Below are positions 7,470-15,957 of a stretch of 33,122 nucleotides of DNA, in pieces. The stretch spans positions 1 through 33,122 of the IMG/VR virus record IMGVR_UViG_3300014819_000034; one strand, 5' to 3'. The DNA is from a virus. Positions within the stretch are counted from its first letter, which is position 1. The number at the start of each line of letters is the position of its first letter. A program made the position numbers and the translations under genes. The notes beneath the pieces are model-generated. The model saw nothing but the letters and a program-made list of their open reading frames with translations, was not told where the DNA came from and ran no database searches.

Positions 7470-8267
7470 TCAATTTATTCCTATAGTATGGTTATTAATT
7501 ATGCTTTCAGCTTCTACTCTTAAGTCTATTGTAGGAATTAGTTCATAATTTGAACCACCAATCCAAACTATGTTACAGTTATTTATTTTTAATCCTGTAT
7601 TACGTTCTATTAGAAGAGAATAAAGATGTAATTGTAAACTATATTTTACTATGTGAGAGCTTTGCAAATGTTTCAATATTCCCAACATACTATCAGAAGA
7701 CTTTTTTTCTGTTAATAATTTATTAGTTTTATAATCAAAAATTACAAAACATTTTTCTTTAAAATTGTAAGAGAGATTATCTAGGGTACCACAAATGCGG
7801 GATGGTTTATCCCCCATGACATATTCTGATTTTACTAAGATATGATCTTCACTCCACCACTTATAGAATTCCAAGAAATTTTTAATATGACAAGCTACAT
7901 CATTGTAGAAGGTTTCTTCTGTTACATTCTCTGGATATCTTTTAATAAAGGTTTTTATATTTTCTTTGTTTAATAAAGTTCTCTTACGAAAGATATAATT
8001 TTCAATATAATTATGTACCATTGTACCCTTTTCACAAGCATACTCTCTTTTAAAATCCCAAAGATGCCTAACATCTTCTACCAAGACCCCTTGTCTTTTT
8101 GCAACAATATTAGCTAATTTATCTGCATCAAAATATGGTTCGTATTTTTTGATAATCCTTGAAACTGAAGTTCCTTCCTCATCTCCTATCTTATAAGAAT
8201 GTCCCTTATCAAAAAAGGTAACATCCTTGAAAGCTAATTCAAGGTCTACTATTGTTTGTAAATTCAT
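7470..8267 (-). CDS. PD-(D/E)XK nuclease, RecB-like exonuclease domain
   Basis: A 265-residue protein with the order of motifs seen in RecB-type PD-(D/E)XK exonucleases: GTMVHNYIE (G81, H85), E148, D163 in ICGTLDNL, FDYKT with D178 and K180, and the helix YSLQLHLYSLLIE. These would form the metal-binding active site that cuts DNA ends. The start is the ATG at 8267 (MNLQTIVDLE); an upstream in-frame start adds a hydrophobic extension that overlaps the divergent promoter region. It ends in TGA. A role in DNA recombination or host DNA breakdown is likely but unproven. Confidence 0.85.
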   Translation of the reverse strand: MNLQTIVDLELAFKDVTFFDKGHSYKIGDEEGTSVSRIIKKYEPYFDADKLANIVAKRQGVLVEDVRHLWDFKREYACEKGTMVHNYIENYIFRKRTLLNKENIKTFIKRYPENVTEETFYNDVACHIKNFLEFYKWWSEDHILVKSEYVMGDKPSRICGTLDNLSYNFKEKCFVIFDYKTNKLLTEKKSSDSMLGILKHLQSSHIVKYSLQLHLYSLLIERNTGLKINNCNIVWIGGSNYELIPTIDLRVEAESIINNHTIGIN

Positions 8268-8348
8268 TATAACATATAATATCTTCAAACAAAAAAACAA
8301 TCACTTTTTTTTCTTGATATTTTTTTAAAAATCGCAGATAATTGTTTT

Positions 8349-8678
8349 ATGAAAAAACTAGCTGAAAAATTTGTCAAAAAGGAATTTCGCCACACTCTTC
8401 TTAAACGTGAAGGGGATTTAGCCATATACAGGAGAAAACAGGTCGGTACAAATGCTACAGCACACTTTGAAGTGGTCATTATTACCAGACACGATGGAAT
8501 AACAATTAACGGAAATTTGATAGAGGCTGGAGAATTGTATCCCAGTTCTTCTCAGTGGGGCGATAGGGGTTGGACTTGTAATACACTAGAACAAGCAGAA
8601 AAAAGATTTTTAATTGTTCAAGATAAATTGAAAGAGCTGGCTAAGGTAGCTAGTGATAAAAAACAAAAATCCAAATAA
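8349..8678 (+). CDS. conserved hypothetical phage protein
   Basis: A 109-residue protein with a folded-looking core (LAIYRRKQ, HFEVVIITRHDG, GELYPSSSQWG..GWTC) and a Lys-rich tail. Small proteins containing the P-S-S-x-x-W-G signature recur in T4-like phages as proteins of unknown function. Its TAA is directly followed by the ATG of the next gene, so the two are probably translationally coupled. No Shine-Dalgarno sequence is visible. Confidence 0.8.
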   Translation: MKKLAEKFVKKEFRHTLLKREGDLAIYRRKQVGTNATAHFEVVIITRHDGITINGNLIEAGELYPSSSQWGDRGWTCNTLEQAEKRFLIVQDKLKELAKVASDKKQKSK

Positions 8679-9065
8679 ATGAAATTAAACAATGAAGAAG
8701 TACAAAAACTCTTTGTTGATTTGGTTGATTTGGTTGATTCTAAACCGGCAGAATTTTTTAATTTAAGAAAAATGCATAGTACTGTAGGTCTTTGTTACAT
8801 GACTGATATAGAATTGGATTATCGTAGAGATATTATCCCCACAACAATGCATGAACTAATACATTATCTACATCCAACCTGGAACGAAACTTCTGTGTTA
8901 TATGCAGAATCTCGTCTAATTAATACATGTACAACCCTCCAGGCCGCAACATTTCTTAAAAAAATAGCTGATAAAATATATCAATCCGAAACAAACAAAG
9001 AGCGTTTAAAAATTAAATTGCTAGACGCAAAAACAAATAGCAATATGAGTGATTTGAGAGTATAA
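8679..9065 (+). CDS. small zincin-like putative metalloprotease
   Basis: A 128-residue protein. HELIHYLHP (about residues 68-76) is an HExxH zinc-metalloprotease motif, and a downstream glutamate in YAESRL (about residue 87) could be the third zinc ligand. The size is near the minimum for an isolated zincin domain. It starts right after the preceding TAA and ends within the TATAAATA element of nrdA. The substrate is unknown. A degenerate, inactive fold is possible, but the core residues are intact. Confidence 0.7.
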   Translation: MKLNNEEVQKLFVDLVDLVDSKPAEFFNLRKMHSTVGLCYMTDIELDYRRDIIPTTMHELIHYLHPTWNETSVLYAESRLINTCTTLQAATFLKKIADKIYQSETNKERLKIKLLDAKTNSNMSDLRV

Positions 9066-9068
9066 ATA
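9061..9068 (+). promoter_or_regulatory. consensus T4-like late promoter TATAAATA before nrdA
   Basis: An exact TATAAATA 14 nt upstream of the nrdA ATG, overlapping the stop codon of the preceding gene. Confidence 0.55.
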
Positions 9069-9082
9069 GACAACAATCTTTT

Positions 9083-11344
9083 ATGAGTGAAAAAATTCTT
9101 CACGTTACAAAACGGGACGGAACACGGGTTCCATTTAATGTAGAAAACATAGACAAAGTAATAAAATGGGGATCCCAAAATATAACCGGAGTTAGTGTTT
9201 CGGACATAGCTATTAATACTAAATTAAATTTAGTGGATGGCATTACTACTAAGGAAATTCACAAGGTACTGATAGACGCTTCTATTAATTTGTTTAATGA
9301 AGAGAATCCCAATTATCAATGGGTTGCCTCTAGATTATTGAATTATCAAATACGTAAAGATGTATGGGGTGGAAAAAATCCTCCACGTCTTTATGATTTT
9401 ATTAAAAACAATACAGATAAAAATCTATATCATCCTGAAATTTTAGAAAAATATTCTAAAGCAGAGATAGACAAATTAGATGATAAAATTAATCACGACA
9501 GAGATTACAACTTTACCTATTCTGGATTAAAGCAATTGTGTGACAAATATCTCATTCAAAATAGAAAGAGCAAGGAAATATTTGAGACACCTCAATTTGC
9601 TTATATGCTTGCCGCTATGGTGAGTCATATTAATTATTCTCAAAATACCCGTTTAAATTATGTCAAAAGAGCATACGACAAATTCAGTAAATTTAAAATC
9701 AATTTACCTACCCCGCAAATGGCTGGCCTTAGAGGTCTTCTTAAACAATACGCGTCTTGTTGTCTCATTGATGTGGGTGACACTAAGGAATCTATTTTTA
9801 GTTCCAATACTGCTGCTGGTTTTGCTACTACTCAAAGATACGGAATCGGATTGAATTTTGGTCGTATTAGAGGAATTGGCACAGAGATCAAAGGAGGTAG
9901 TGTTATTCATACCGGAATTATTCCTTTTCTTAAAGTATTTGAAGCCACCGTCAAGTCTTGTCAACAAAATGGTATCAGAGGAGGAGGAGCTACGGTTAAC
10001 TTTCCAATCTGGCATTATGAAATTGAAGATATTCTCTCTTTAAAAAATAATGGTGGTACTGAAGATAATCGAGTTAGAAAAGTAGATTATGTAATTCAAT
10101 TTTCAAAATTGTTTTATGAGCGCTTCATGAAAAATGAAACTATAACATTATTTTCTCCACATGAAGTTTCAGAATTGACCGAATCTTTTGGTCTTCCGCA
10201 GTTTGATGAATTGTATATAAAATGTGAAGCAGATAAATCGATAAAGTATAAAAGGAAGGTCAAAGCTTCTGCTCTATTGTCTCAATTTACTAAAGAAAGA
10301 ACAGAGACTGGAAGATATTACGTGATGAATATGGATCATTGTAATGAACATGGATCTTTCTTAGAAAGAGTTTGCATGACCAATCTTTGTGCAGAAATTA
10401 CTCATCCTACCAAACCAATTCAACATATAGATGATCCCGAAGGGGAAATTGGTATTTGTGTTCTTTCAGCTATTAATGTGTTAGAAATTAAAGATGATCA
10501 AGATTTAATAGACACCTGCGATACAATTGTACGCATGCTAGATGAAATTATTGATTATCAAGAATACTTTACCAAAGCTGCAGAGAACTTTACAAAGAAA
10601 CGCAGAAGTCTTGGAATAGGCATCACAAATTTAGCTGCATTATTAGCTAAGAATAATCTCAAGTACATGGATGCAGAAGCTCCTAATTTTGTTGATACTT
10701 TGATGGAAAAGATACAATACCATTTAATTGCATCATCAGTAGAGTTAGCTAAGGAAAAGGGTCGGTGTGAAAAATTTAATACCACCAAATATTCACTAGG
10801 AGTTTTGCCAATTGATACCTATAAAAAGAAAGTAGATCAAGTAGTAACCCGCAAACCTTCTTTGGATTGGGATGAACTGAGACAACGAGTGTTAACTCAC
10901 GGCATGAGACATTCTACATTGACGGCTATGATGCCGTGTGAATCCAGTTCTGTTATTCAAAATTCCACCAATGGAATAGAACCTCCTCGTTCTTTGCTTA
11001 CCTATAAAGGTTCTAAAGCTAATTCGGTGCCTTTGTTAGTTCCCAATTATTCCACATATAAAAACAAGTATACATTACAATTTGATATGCCAGATAACAC
11101 TGGTTATATCAATATAGTAGCAGCAATTCAAAAATGGACAGATATGGCTATCTCAGCAAATCTGTATTACAATTATGATCATTATCCGAATAAGGCATTG
11201 CCAGATTCGGTAATTCTTAAAGAATTGTTATATGCTTATAGTATGGGTGTAAAAACTCTTTATTATAGTAACACTTATGATGGAGATAAACAATCTGCTA
11301 CAGACGAAGGAAGTGGTTGTGCTGGTGGAAGTTGCACAATCTAA
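9083..11344 (+). CDS. nrdA: class Ia ribonucleoside-diphosphate reductase, large subunit
   Basis: A 753-residue NrdA that reduces ribonucleoside diphosphates to deoxy forms for phage DNA synthesis. The N-terminal ATP-cone (about residues 5-95, KRDGTRVPFN) suggests allosteric on/off control. Catalytic residues by comparison with E. coli are C226 or C227 (YASCCLIDVGD), C436 in NLCAEI with the neighbouring N434 and E438, and C459 (GICVLSA). GIRGGGAT, NRVRKVDY and PCESSSVIQNSTNGIEPPRS are family signatures. The C-terminal GSGCAGGSCTI carries the swinging Cys pair. Full length for the family, with nrdB immediately downstream. Confidence 0.98.
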   Translation: MSEKILHVTKRDGTRVPFNVENIDKVIKWGSQNITGVSVSDIAINTKLNLVDGITTKEIHKVLIDASINLFNEENPNYQWVASRLLNYQIRKDVWGGKNPPRLYDFIKNNTDKNLYHPEILEKYSKAEIDKLDDKINHDRDYNFTYSGLKQLCDKYLIQNRKSKEIFETPQFAYMLAAMVSHINYSQNTRLNYVKRAYDKFSKFKINLPTPQMAGLRGLLKQYASCCLIDVGDTKESIFSSNTAAGFATTQRYGIGLNFGRIRGIGTEIKGGSVIHTGIIPFLKVFEATVKSCQQNGIRGGGATVNFPIWHYEIEDILSLKNNGGTEDNRVRKVDYVIQFSKLFYERFMKNETITLFSPHEVSELTESFGLPQFDELYIKCEADKSIKYKRKVKASALLSQFTKERTETGRYYVMNMDHCNEHGSFLERVCMTNLCAEITHPTKPIQHIDDPEGEIGICVLSAINVLEIKDDQDLIDTCDTIVRMLDEIIDYQEYFTKAAENFTKKRRSLGIGITNLAALLAKNNLKYMDAEAPNFVDTLMEKIQYHLIASSVELAKEKGRCEKFNTTKYSLGVLPIDTYKKKVDQVVTRKPSLDWDELRQRVLTHGMRHSTLTAMMPCESSSVIQNSTNGIEPPRSLLTYKGSKANSVPLLVPNYSTYKNKYTLQFDMPDNTGYINIVAAIQKWTDMAISANLYYNYDHYPNKALPDSVILKELLYAYSMGVKTLYYSNTYDGDKQSATDEGSGCAGGSCTI

Positions 11345-11383
11345 TTTGAAATTTTATAGTTATAAATTAAACTAAGTATAAAT

Positions 11384-12445
11384 ATGTCTACCGTCTTAAA
11401 CACCAAAAACATTGATACACGCCTACAACCATTGTTTCTCGGAGAACCCCTAGCCCTTCAACGATATGACCAGCTCAAGTATCCAAAATTATTTGAGCTC
11501 GCAGAAAGAATGGAAGAGTATTTTTGGAGAGCCAATGAAGTAAGTTTGGTTAAAGATCGTAATGACTATAATGATCTCACCGAATCAGAAAAATTTGTAT
11601 TTGATACAAATTTGAAATGGCAAACCATGACCGATTCTATGTTGAGTAGAAGTCTTCTTAAAATGGGAAGCTATGTTAGTAATCCAGAATTAGAAGCTTG
11701 TATGAATGTATGGGCATTTTTTGAATCCAATATTCATAGTCGCTCCTATTCTCATATTCTCAAAAACGTTTATACAGATGAATCTTTATTTTGGAATTCT
11801 ATTTTAGAAGATACAGAAGTAGTTCACAGAGCCAATGAGATTAAAAAAGAATATGATAATTTCTTTGGTGAACCTAAAAATATTAAAAATAAAATATTTG
11901 ATGCTTTATTAGCAACCCAAATTACAGAGGGTCTTTCTTTTTATACTTCTTTTGTATGCAGTTTCTTTTTTGCAGCAAGGGGCAAGATGGAAGGTAATGG
12001 AAAAATTATCAAATTTATTGCAAGAGATGAAAATCTTCATGTAGCAGTTTCTCAAAACATCTTACACTATCTTAAAACAGAACCTTCAGAAGGATTTCAA
12101 GACATTGTAAAAGAAAATACCCAAAAGATATATGATGTCTATGGTTTGGCAGTGGAACAAGAAAAACGGTGGGCAGATTATCTCTTTAGTCAAGGTGGAT
12201 TGATGGGATTAAATTCAGACATCCTCAAAGGCTATGTGGAATGGTTAGCCAATAATCGCCTAGCTTCTTTAGGTTATAATAAAATCTTTGATGTCAAAAA
12301 GAATCCTCTTGGAGCTTGGTATGATCAATTTATGAACTCAGAAAAGGTTCAAGTTGCTCCTCAAGAAACCGAGATCTCCTCTTATAAGATCGGAGCTAGA
12401 GACACTCAGGTTAATTTATCAGAATTTGAAGGAATGGAATTATGA
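11384..12445 (+). CDS. nrdB: class Ia ribonucleoside-diphosphate reductase, small subunit
   Basis: A 353-residue R2 subunit carrying the di-iron tyrosyl-radical cofactor. Ligands visible are D84 (TDSMLSRS), H118 and the radical Tyr122 (IHSRSYSHI), E182 (TEGLSFYTSF), E216 and H219 (RDENLH). The first-helix glutamate E114 is four residues before H118 (E-S-N-I-H), where the usual spacing is E-x-x-H; see findings. A TATAAATA element directly abuts the ATG, with another TATAAATT 16 nt further upstream. The stop TGA overlaps the next ATG (ATGA), so the genes are coupled. Confidence 0.97.
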   Translation: MSTVLNTKNIDTRLQPLFLGEPLALQRYDQLKYPKLFELAERMEEYFWRANEVSLVKDRNDYNDLTESEKFVFDTNLKWQTMTDSMLSRSLLKMGSYVSNPELEACMNVWAFFESNIHSRSYSHILKNVYTDESLFWNSILEDTEVVHRANEIKKEYDNFFGEPKNIKNKIFDALLATQITEGLSFYTSFVCSFFFAARGKMEGNGKIIKFIARDENLHVAVSQNILHYLKTEPSEGFQDIVKENTQKIYDVYGLAVEQEKRWADYLFSQGGLMGLNSDILKGYVEWLANNRLASLGYNKIFDVKKNPLGAWYDQFMNSEKVQVAPQETEISSYKIGARDTQVNLSEFEGMEL

Positions 12446-13164
12446 GGCCACAAATTCATTACAAATTAAATCCAGATTTGTGGGATGATGATGATGATGT
12501 ATTGAAACCAGAGATTCAAGAAAAGTTATTGGAAATAGCAGCAACTTTTTATGCCACTATTAAAATAGACCAAGAACCAGAAGACATTACATTAACCGGA
12601 TCTTCTGCAAATTACAACTATACTTCCTCTAGTGACATAGATTTGCATATTCTTGTACCGTTTAGTAAGGTTAAATGTGAAGAAGAATTGACCAGAGATT
12701 ATGTACTGGCTAAAAAATCTTTATGGAATAATGAACACGACATAAAGATTTTAGGCAGAGAGGTTGAAGTTTATATTCAGAATACAGAAGAAACACACAC
12801 TTCAACTGGGGTGTATAGTATTTTAGATAATAAATGGATTTTGCATCCGGTACTAATTGATGAAGAATCTATAAATGTAGATGAAGAATTATTCCACAAA
12901 AAATTTAAAGAATATCAGGATCTCATACTCCATAATATTAGCAAAAATACTAATTTAGAATTTTTGAATAAAATTAAAAAGAAAATTTCTCAAAACCGTA
13001 AGGAAGGTTTAATAAAAGACGGTGAGTTTGGTGTGGATAATTTAGTTTTTAAAAAACTAAGAAATGATGGACTTTTGGATAAATTATCTCAACACCTAAT
13101 CAACATACAAGACAAAAAACTTTCAGTGGAAAATTTTATTTCTTTTGTTTCAAAGAAAAAATAA
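12442..13164 (+). CDS. DNA polymerase beta-type nucleotidyltransferase
   Basis: A 240-residue protein with the nucleotidyltransferase signature TLTGSSANYNYTSSSDIDLHILVPF (about residues 51-75): G-S followed by S-D-I-D-L, the two aspartates that bind metal, and a likely third carboxylate in REVEVYIQ. The substrate is unknown. It starts by ATGA overlap with nrdB and has GAAGGA about 9 nt upstream, one of the few plausible Shine-Dalgarno sequences in the window. Its 3' end overlaps the convergent DUF1003 gene by 29 nt. Confidence 0.8.
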   Translation: MRPQIHYKLNPDLWDDDDDVLKPEIQEKLLEIAATFYATIKIDQEPEDITLTGSSANYNYTSSSDIDLHILVPFSKVKCEEELTRDYVLAKKSLWNNEHDIKILGREVEVYIQNTEETHTSTGVYSILDNKWILHPVLIDEESINVDEELFHKKFKEYQDLILHNISKNTNLEFLNKIKKKISQNRKEGLIKDGEFGVDNLVFKKLRNDGLLDKLSQHLINIQDKKLSVENFISFVSKKK

Positions 13165-13567
13165 GTTCTTCTATTTTTTCTAAACGCAAAAGTATTTCTT
13201 TATTTGTTCTAGAGGAATCTTTATGTAACAATTCTCGATGTTCTGCATCAGATTTTTCCCAAACTTTATCTCTATCGGCTTGCCTGGTTTGAGCTAATAA
13301 AATTAAAGGTGCAGCATAAGCCGCTTGAGTACTAAATGCTAAATTTAAAAGAATAAATGGATATGGATCAAAAGTTAAATTTTGAAAACAATTATAGGTA
13401 ATCCATATAACAACAAATATAGACTGTCCTATTAAAAATTTTGGTGTACCGAAAAATCTAGCAAATTTTTCAGCCATTGCACCAAAATGATCCAGACCAA
13501 AAGGATTGTGTTTAACATATCCTTCACTATCAAAATTATTTAATTCTTTTTTTTGATTGGTTTGCAT
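13136..13567 (-). CDS. DUF1003 family membrane protein
   Basis: A 143-residue protein matching the DUF1003 pattern: two hydrophobic segments (FLIGQSIFVVIWITYNCF, about residues 43-60; YPFILLNLAFSTQAAYAAPLILLAQ, about 68-92), the signature FDPYPFILLNL, then RQADRDK and a charged coiled-coil tail. The family occurs in bacteria and sporadically in phages; its role in the cytoplasmic membrane is unknown. A TATAAGTA element lies 7 nt before the ATG. The 3' end overlaps the convergent nucleotidyltransferase gene. Confidence 0.85.
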   Translation of the reverse strand: MQTNQKKELNNFDSEGYVKHNPFGLDHFGAMAEKFARFFGTPKFLIGQSIFVVIWITYNCFQNLTFDPYPFILLNLAFSTQAAYAAPLILLAQTRQADRDKVWEKSDAEHRELLHKDSSRTNKEILLRLEKIEELIFSLKQKK

Positions 13568-13574
13568 AGTTTTA

Positions 13575-13582
13575 TACTTATA
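13575..13582 (-). promoter_or_regulatory. late-promoter-like element TATAAGTA
   Basis: TATAAGTA on the minus strand, 7 nt upstream of the DUF1003 gene ATG. Confidence 0.5.
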
Positions 13583-13609
13583 AATTTATAATACAAGATA
13601 CAAAACTTA

Positions 13610-14644
13610 TTACAAAAATAAGAACAATAAAGAAGCTATAACAAAAAATATGATAAAATAAGTAACTGGTTTTTTCCAGATGCTTATAGTTTCTTCCGGA
13701 GCAGGAATCGGAGGCACAATTGGTTCCGGGGTCGGAATTGGCTCTGGAGTAGGTTTTGGAGGCACTATTGGTGCCGGAGTTGGGGTTGGAGGCACTATTG
13801 GCTCGGGCTCAGGAATTGGAGTCGGAGCCGGCGGTACTATTGGCTCTGGAGTTGGGTCGGGAGTATCTGTATCACAAGACTCCGTGGATCTAATGGTCCA
13901 AAAATCAAATGTATCATTGGACATAAAATAATTCATTGGAATATAACAAAATCCTTGATCACCCCAATCTTTACCCCAAGAATTTTGAACAATTATTGAT
14001 TCAGAACCGTCTAGATTTTTTAAATAACCTACAGCCATCATACAGTGGCCACCTAATAATTTTTCGGTATTTCTATTAGGTTCTGGTACACGACCACCAA
14101 AAAGTACAGAAATAGAATTAAAAGATTGATAAAGTTTAATACCAAAAATAAAGGGATATCCTTCATTTAAACAATTTAAAATAGCATTTTTATCTGTGCT
14201 GTCTATGCTAAGATATTGTAAGGTTTGATGTTTTTCAGCATTGTCCCAAACATCTTGAGGAGGGTTTTCTGCAAATTTAGAAATGTCATATGGCCATACT
14301 CTTTCCATAGCAACTCCATCCTTCACAGTAGATTTTAAAGCATCTCTTACACACGCTCCAGAATCTGTTGCTTCTTGGTTGGTAAGTTTTCTCGTAGAAT
14401 AGTATGTAAATAAAGGAGACGGGTTCCAGGAAACTAATTTATTTTTGTTGCGAACAAAATTAAACAATTCAGTAGATCCAAAAGCAGAACAAGATCCTAG
14501 ATTTCCTTGATCCTTTATATCCGAACAATTTGGTCTAAGATCTATAGAATCAAAATTTAAAGAGGCAGATGTTTTAACATATCTAAGATCTCTCGGATCT
14601 TCAGGTTGAGGAATACAGCCGTATTTAAAAATCTTCTCTTTCAT
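13610..14644 (-). CDS. papain-like (C1) cysteine protease with Pro-rich stalk and C-terminal membrane anchor
   Basis: A 344-residue protein. Catalytic residues of the papain fold are all visible: Q46 and C52 in KDQGNLGSCSAF, H200 in GGHCMMAVGY and N221 in VQNSWGKDWGDQGF. There is no propeptide of typical length and no obvious signal peptide. After about residue 255 comes a roughly 65-residue Pro/Thr/Glu repeat (PTPEPIVPPAPTPIPEPEP), then a single transmembrane segment (about 326-343, VTYFIIFFVIASLLFLFL). The protein looks like an active protease held on a stiff stalk from a membrane. The 3' end of the dCMP deaminase gene overlaps its start by 20 nt. Confidence 0.9.
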   Translation of the reverse strand: MKEKIFKYGCIPQPEDPRDLRYVKTSASLNFDSIDLRPNCSDIKDQGNLGSCSAFGSTELFNFVRNKNKLVSWNPSPLFTYYSTRKLTNQEATDSGACVRDALKSTVKDGVAMERVWPYDISKFAENPPQDVWDNAEKHQTLQYLSIDSTDKNAILNCLNEGYPFIFGIKLYQSFNSISVLFGGRVPEPNRNTEKLLGGHCMMAVGYLKNLDGSESIIVQNSWGKDWGDQGFCYIPMNYFMSNDTFDFWTIRSTESCDTDTPDPTPEPIVPPAPTPIPEPEPIVPPTPTPAPIVPPKPTPEPIPTPEPIVPPIPAPEETISIWKKPVTYFIIFFVIASLLFLFL

Positions 14645-15068
14645 AGTTAGATATATTTAGACATTCTATGTTGTAGAATTTAAAAATATCTAAAGCTGCC
14701 TGATCTCTATTATACAATTCTTTATAAACTACGGTTTTAATTCCATGAGCAGCTATTAAAGTAGCACAACTAGAACAAGGAAGTAACGTACAAGCGAGGA
14801 GTTTACATTTATTACGTTCAAACAACGATAAAAGATTAGCTTCAGCGTGAATCATGAAAGGTCTTCTTTTATCCCTATCTTTCCAAAAAGAAGAATCTAC
14901 GTTAATACCAGGAGCCAAACCATTATATGCAACTCCAATAACTCGGTTGCTATAGTCTAAAGCACAAGCCCCTACTTTACGCAAATCTTCAGATCTTAAA
15001 GAAGCCACCTCAGCGATGCGCAAAGCATATTCTTCCCAACTTATTCTTTTAGTAGAAATGTGTTCCAT
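14625..15068 (-). CDS. deoxycytidylate deaminase-like protein
   Basis: A 147-residue cytidine/dCMP deaminase family enzyme, which would convert dCMP to dUMP for dTTP supply. The zinc and catalytic site is clear: HAE at residues 74-76 and PCSSC with C98 and C101. The N-terminal part (SLRSEDLRKVGACALDYSNRVIGVAYNG) also follows the family. It overlaps the HNH gene upstream by 28 nt and the protease gene downstream by 20 nt. With nrdAB and the phosphoribosyltransferase it forms a nucleotide-metabolism set. Confidence 0.92.
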   Translation of the reverse strand: MEHISTKRISWEEYALRIAEVASLRSEDLRKVGACALDYSNRVIGVAYNGLAPGINVDSSFWKDRDKRRPFMIHAEANLLSLFERNKCKLLACTLLPCSSCATLIAAHGIKTVVYKELYNRDQAALDIFKFYNIECLNISNYEREDF

Positions 15069-15625
15069 TCTTCTATATTGTGATGATTTTTAATATATAC
15101 TATAGTAGGCATGGCTATTGGTTCTCGAGGTTGTTTGAGTAACCGTAAACCAGCTTCTTGGGGTGTTTTATCTCCTTTGAGAGAATTAATATCTTTGTGA
15201 GATAATACACAATTAGACCAAGAAGTTCTACCTCCTCTAGAACGAGGAAGCACATGATCTATATTACCTTCATTTGGCGTTAATTTTTTACCAGTATATT
15301 GACAAGTACCGTTATCCCGTTGCCAAATATTTTTCGCGGTGAGTCTAGGTCTCTTGTGTGGTACCTGATTATATTTGGCTAATATGATAATTTTGGGAAT
15401 TTTAATTTTGTCTGTTACTGTAGAAACATAATCATTTTCTCCAACTGGAAGTTCTAACCAATCCTGCCAAGACAGAGGGGTCATGTTATCTCCTTCAACA
15501 TGTAATCCAGTTGCAGCATCACAATACATCATGGATATAGCCTCTAGAGGATTTTTAACTCCTACAGCTTGCCAATTTTTGTTGAGAATCAATACAACTT
15601 CTTGTTCTAAATGTTTTCTGTCCAT
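15041..15625 (-). CDS. HNH endonuclease
   Basis: A 194-residue protein with a clear HNH/zinc module: IWQRDNGTCQYTGKKLTPNEGNIDHVLPRSRGGRTSWSNCVL region (about residues 104-146), containing the IDHVLPRSRGG motif, the downstream asparagine and two Cys positions. The N-terminal half (VLILNKNWQAVGVKNPLEAISMMYC) matches a widespread bacterial and phage HNH family whose role is unclear. It is not obviously a homing enzyme, since it lacks a repeated DNA-binding tail. It overlaps the dCMP deaminase gene. Confidence 0.9.
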   Translation of the reverse strand: MDRKHLEQEVVLILNKNWQAVGVKNPLEAISMMYCDAATGLHVEGDNMTPLSWQDWLELPVGENDYVSTVTDKIKIPKIIILAKYNQVPHKRPRLTAKNIWQRDNGTCQYTGKKLTPNEGNIDHVLPRSRGGRTSWSNCVLSHKDINSLKGDKTPQEAGLRLLKQPREPIAMPTIVYIKNHHNIEEWNTFLLKE

Positions 15626-15668
15626 AGTAATATGATACAGAAAGTTTAACGGAATATCAAATCAACTC

Positions 15669-15944
15669 TTAAGAATTTTTAACTTTACGAAAAGAAAAGT
15701 TTTTGGATTTAGGTTGTTTCTTACACCAAGCATAGCAGTCTTCTTTGGAACCACAAGAATAAACCACCTTGTTGGTTTCTAAATCAGTAATGTCCCAAGT
15801 TTCTCCTTCTCCGGTAGTTTGTCCTTGACGTCTTGTATATTTTGGAGAATAATTCCGGGGTTCTGGACCTAAATCCCAATTTCCAGAATTGATATCTGTT
15901 CCGGCTTCTGCTATAATTTGATTTGCAATTTCATTGAACTTCAT
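15669..15944 (-). CDS. hypothetical protein with capsid-targeting-like N-terminus
   Basis: A 91-residue protein starting MKFNEIANQIIAEAG, similar to the N-terminal targeting peptide of T4 internal proteins. The remainder is polar, with WDITDLETNKVVYSCGSKEDCYAWC, possibly a small beta domain with two Cys. A GGATAAATA element lies 5 nt upstream of the ATG and overlaps the stop of the phosphoribosyltransferase gene. The function is unknown. Confidence 0.75.
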   Translation of the reverse strand: MKFNEIANQIIAEAGTDINSGNWDLGPEPRNYSPKYTRRQGQTTGEGETWDITDLETNKVVYSCGSKEDCYAWCKKQPKSKNFSFRKVKNS

Positions 15945-15949
15945 AATTT

Positions 15950-15957
15950 TATTTATC
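15950..15957 (-). promoter_or_regulatory. late-promoter-like element GATAAATA
   Basis: GATAAATA on the minus strand overlaps the stop codon of the upstream phosphoribosyltransferase gene and lies 5 nt before the ATG at 15944. Confidence 0.5.
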
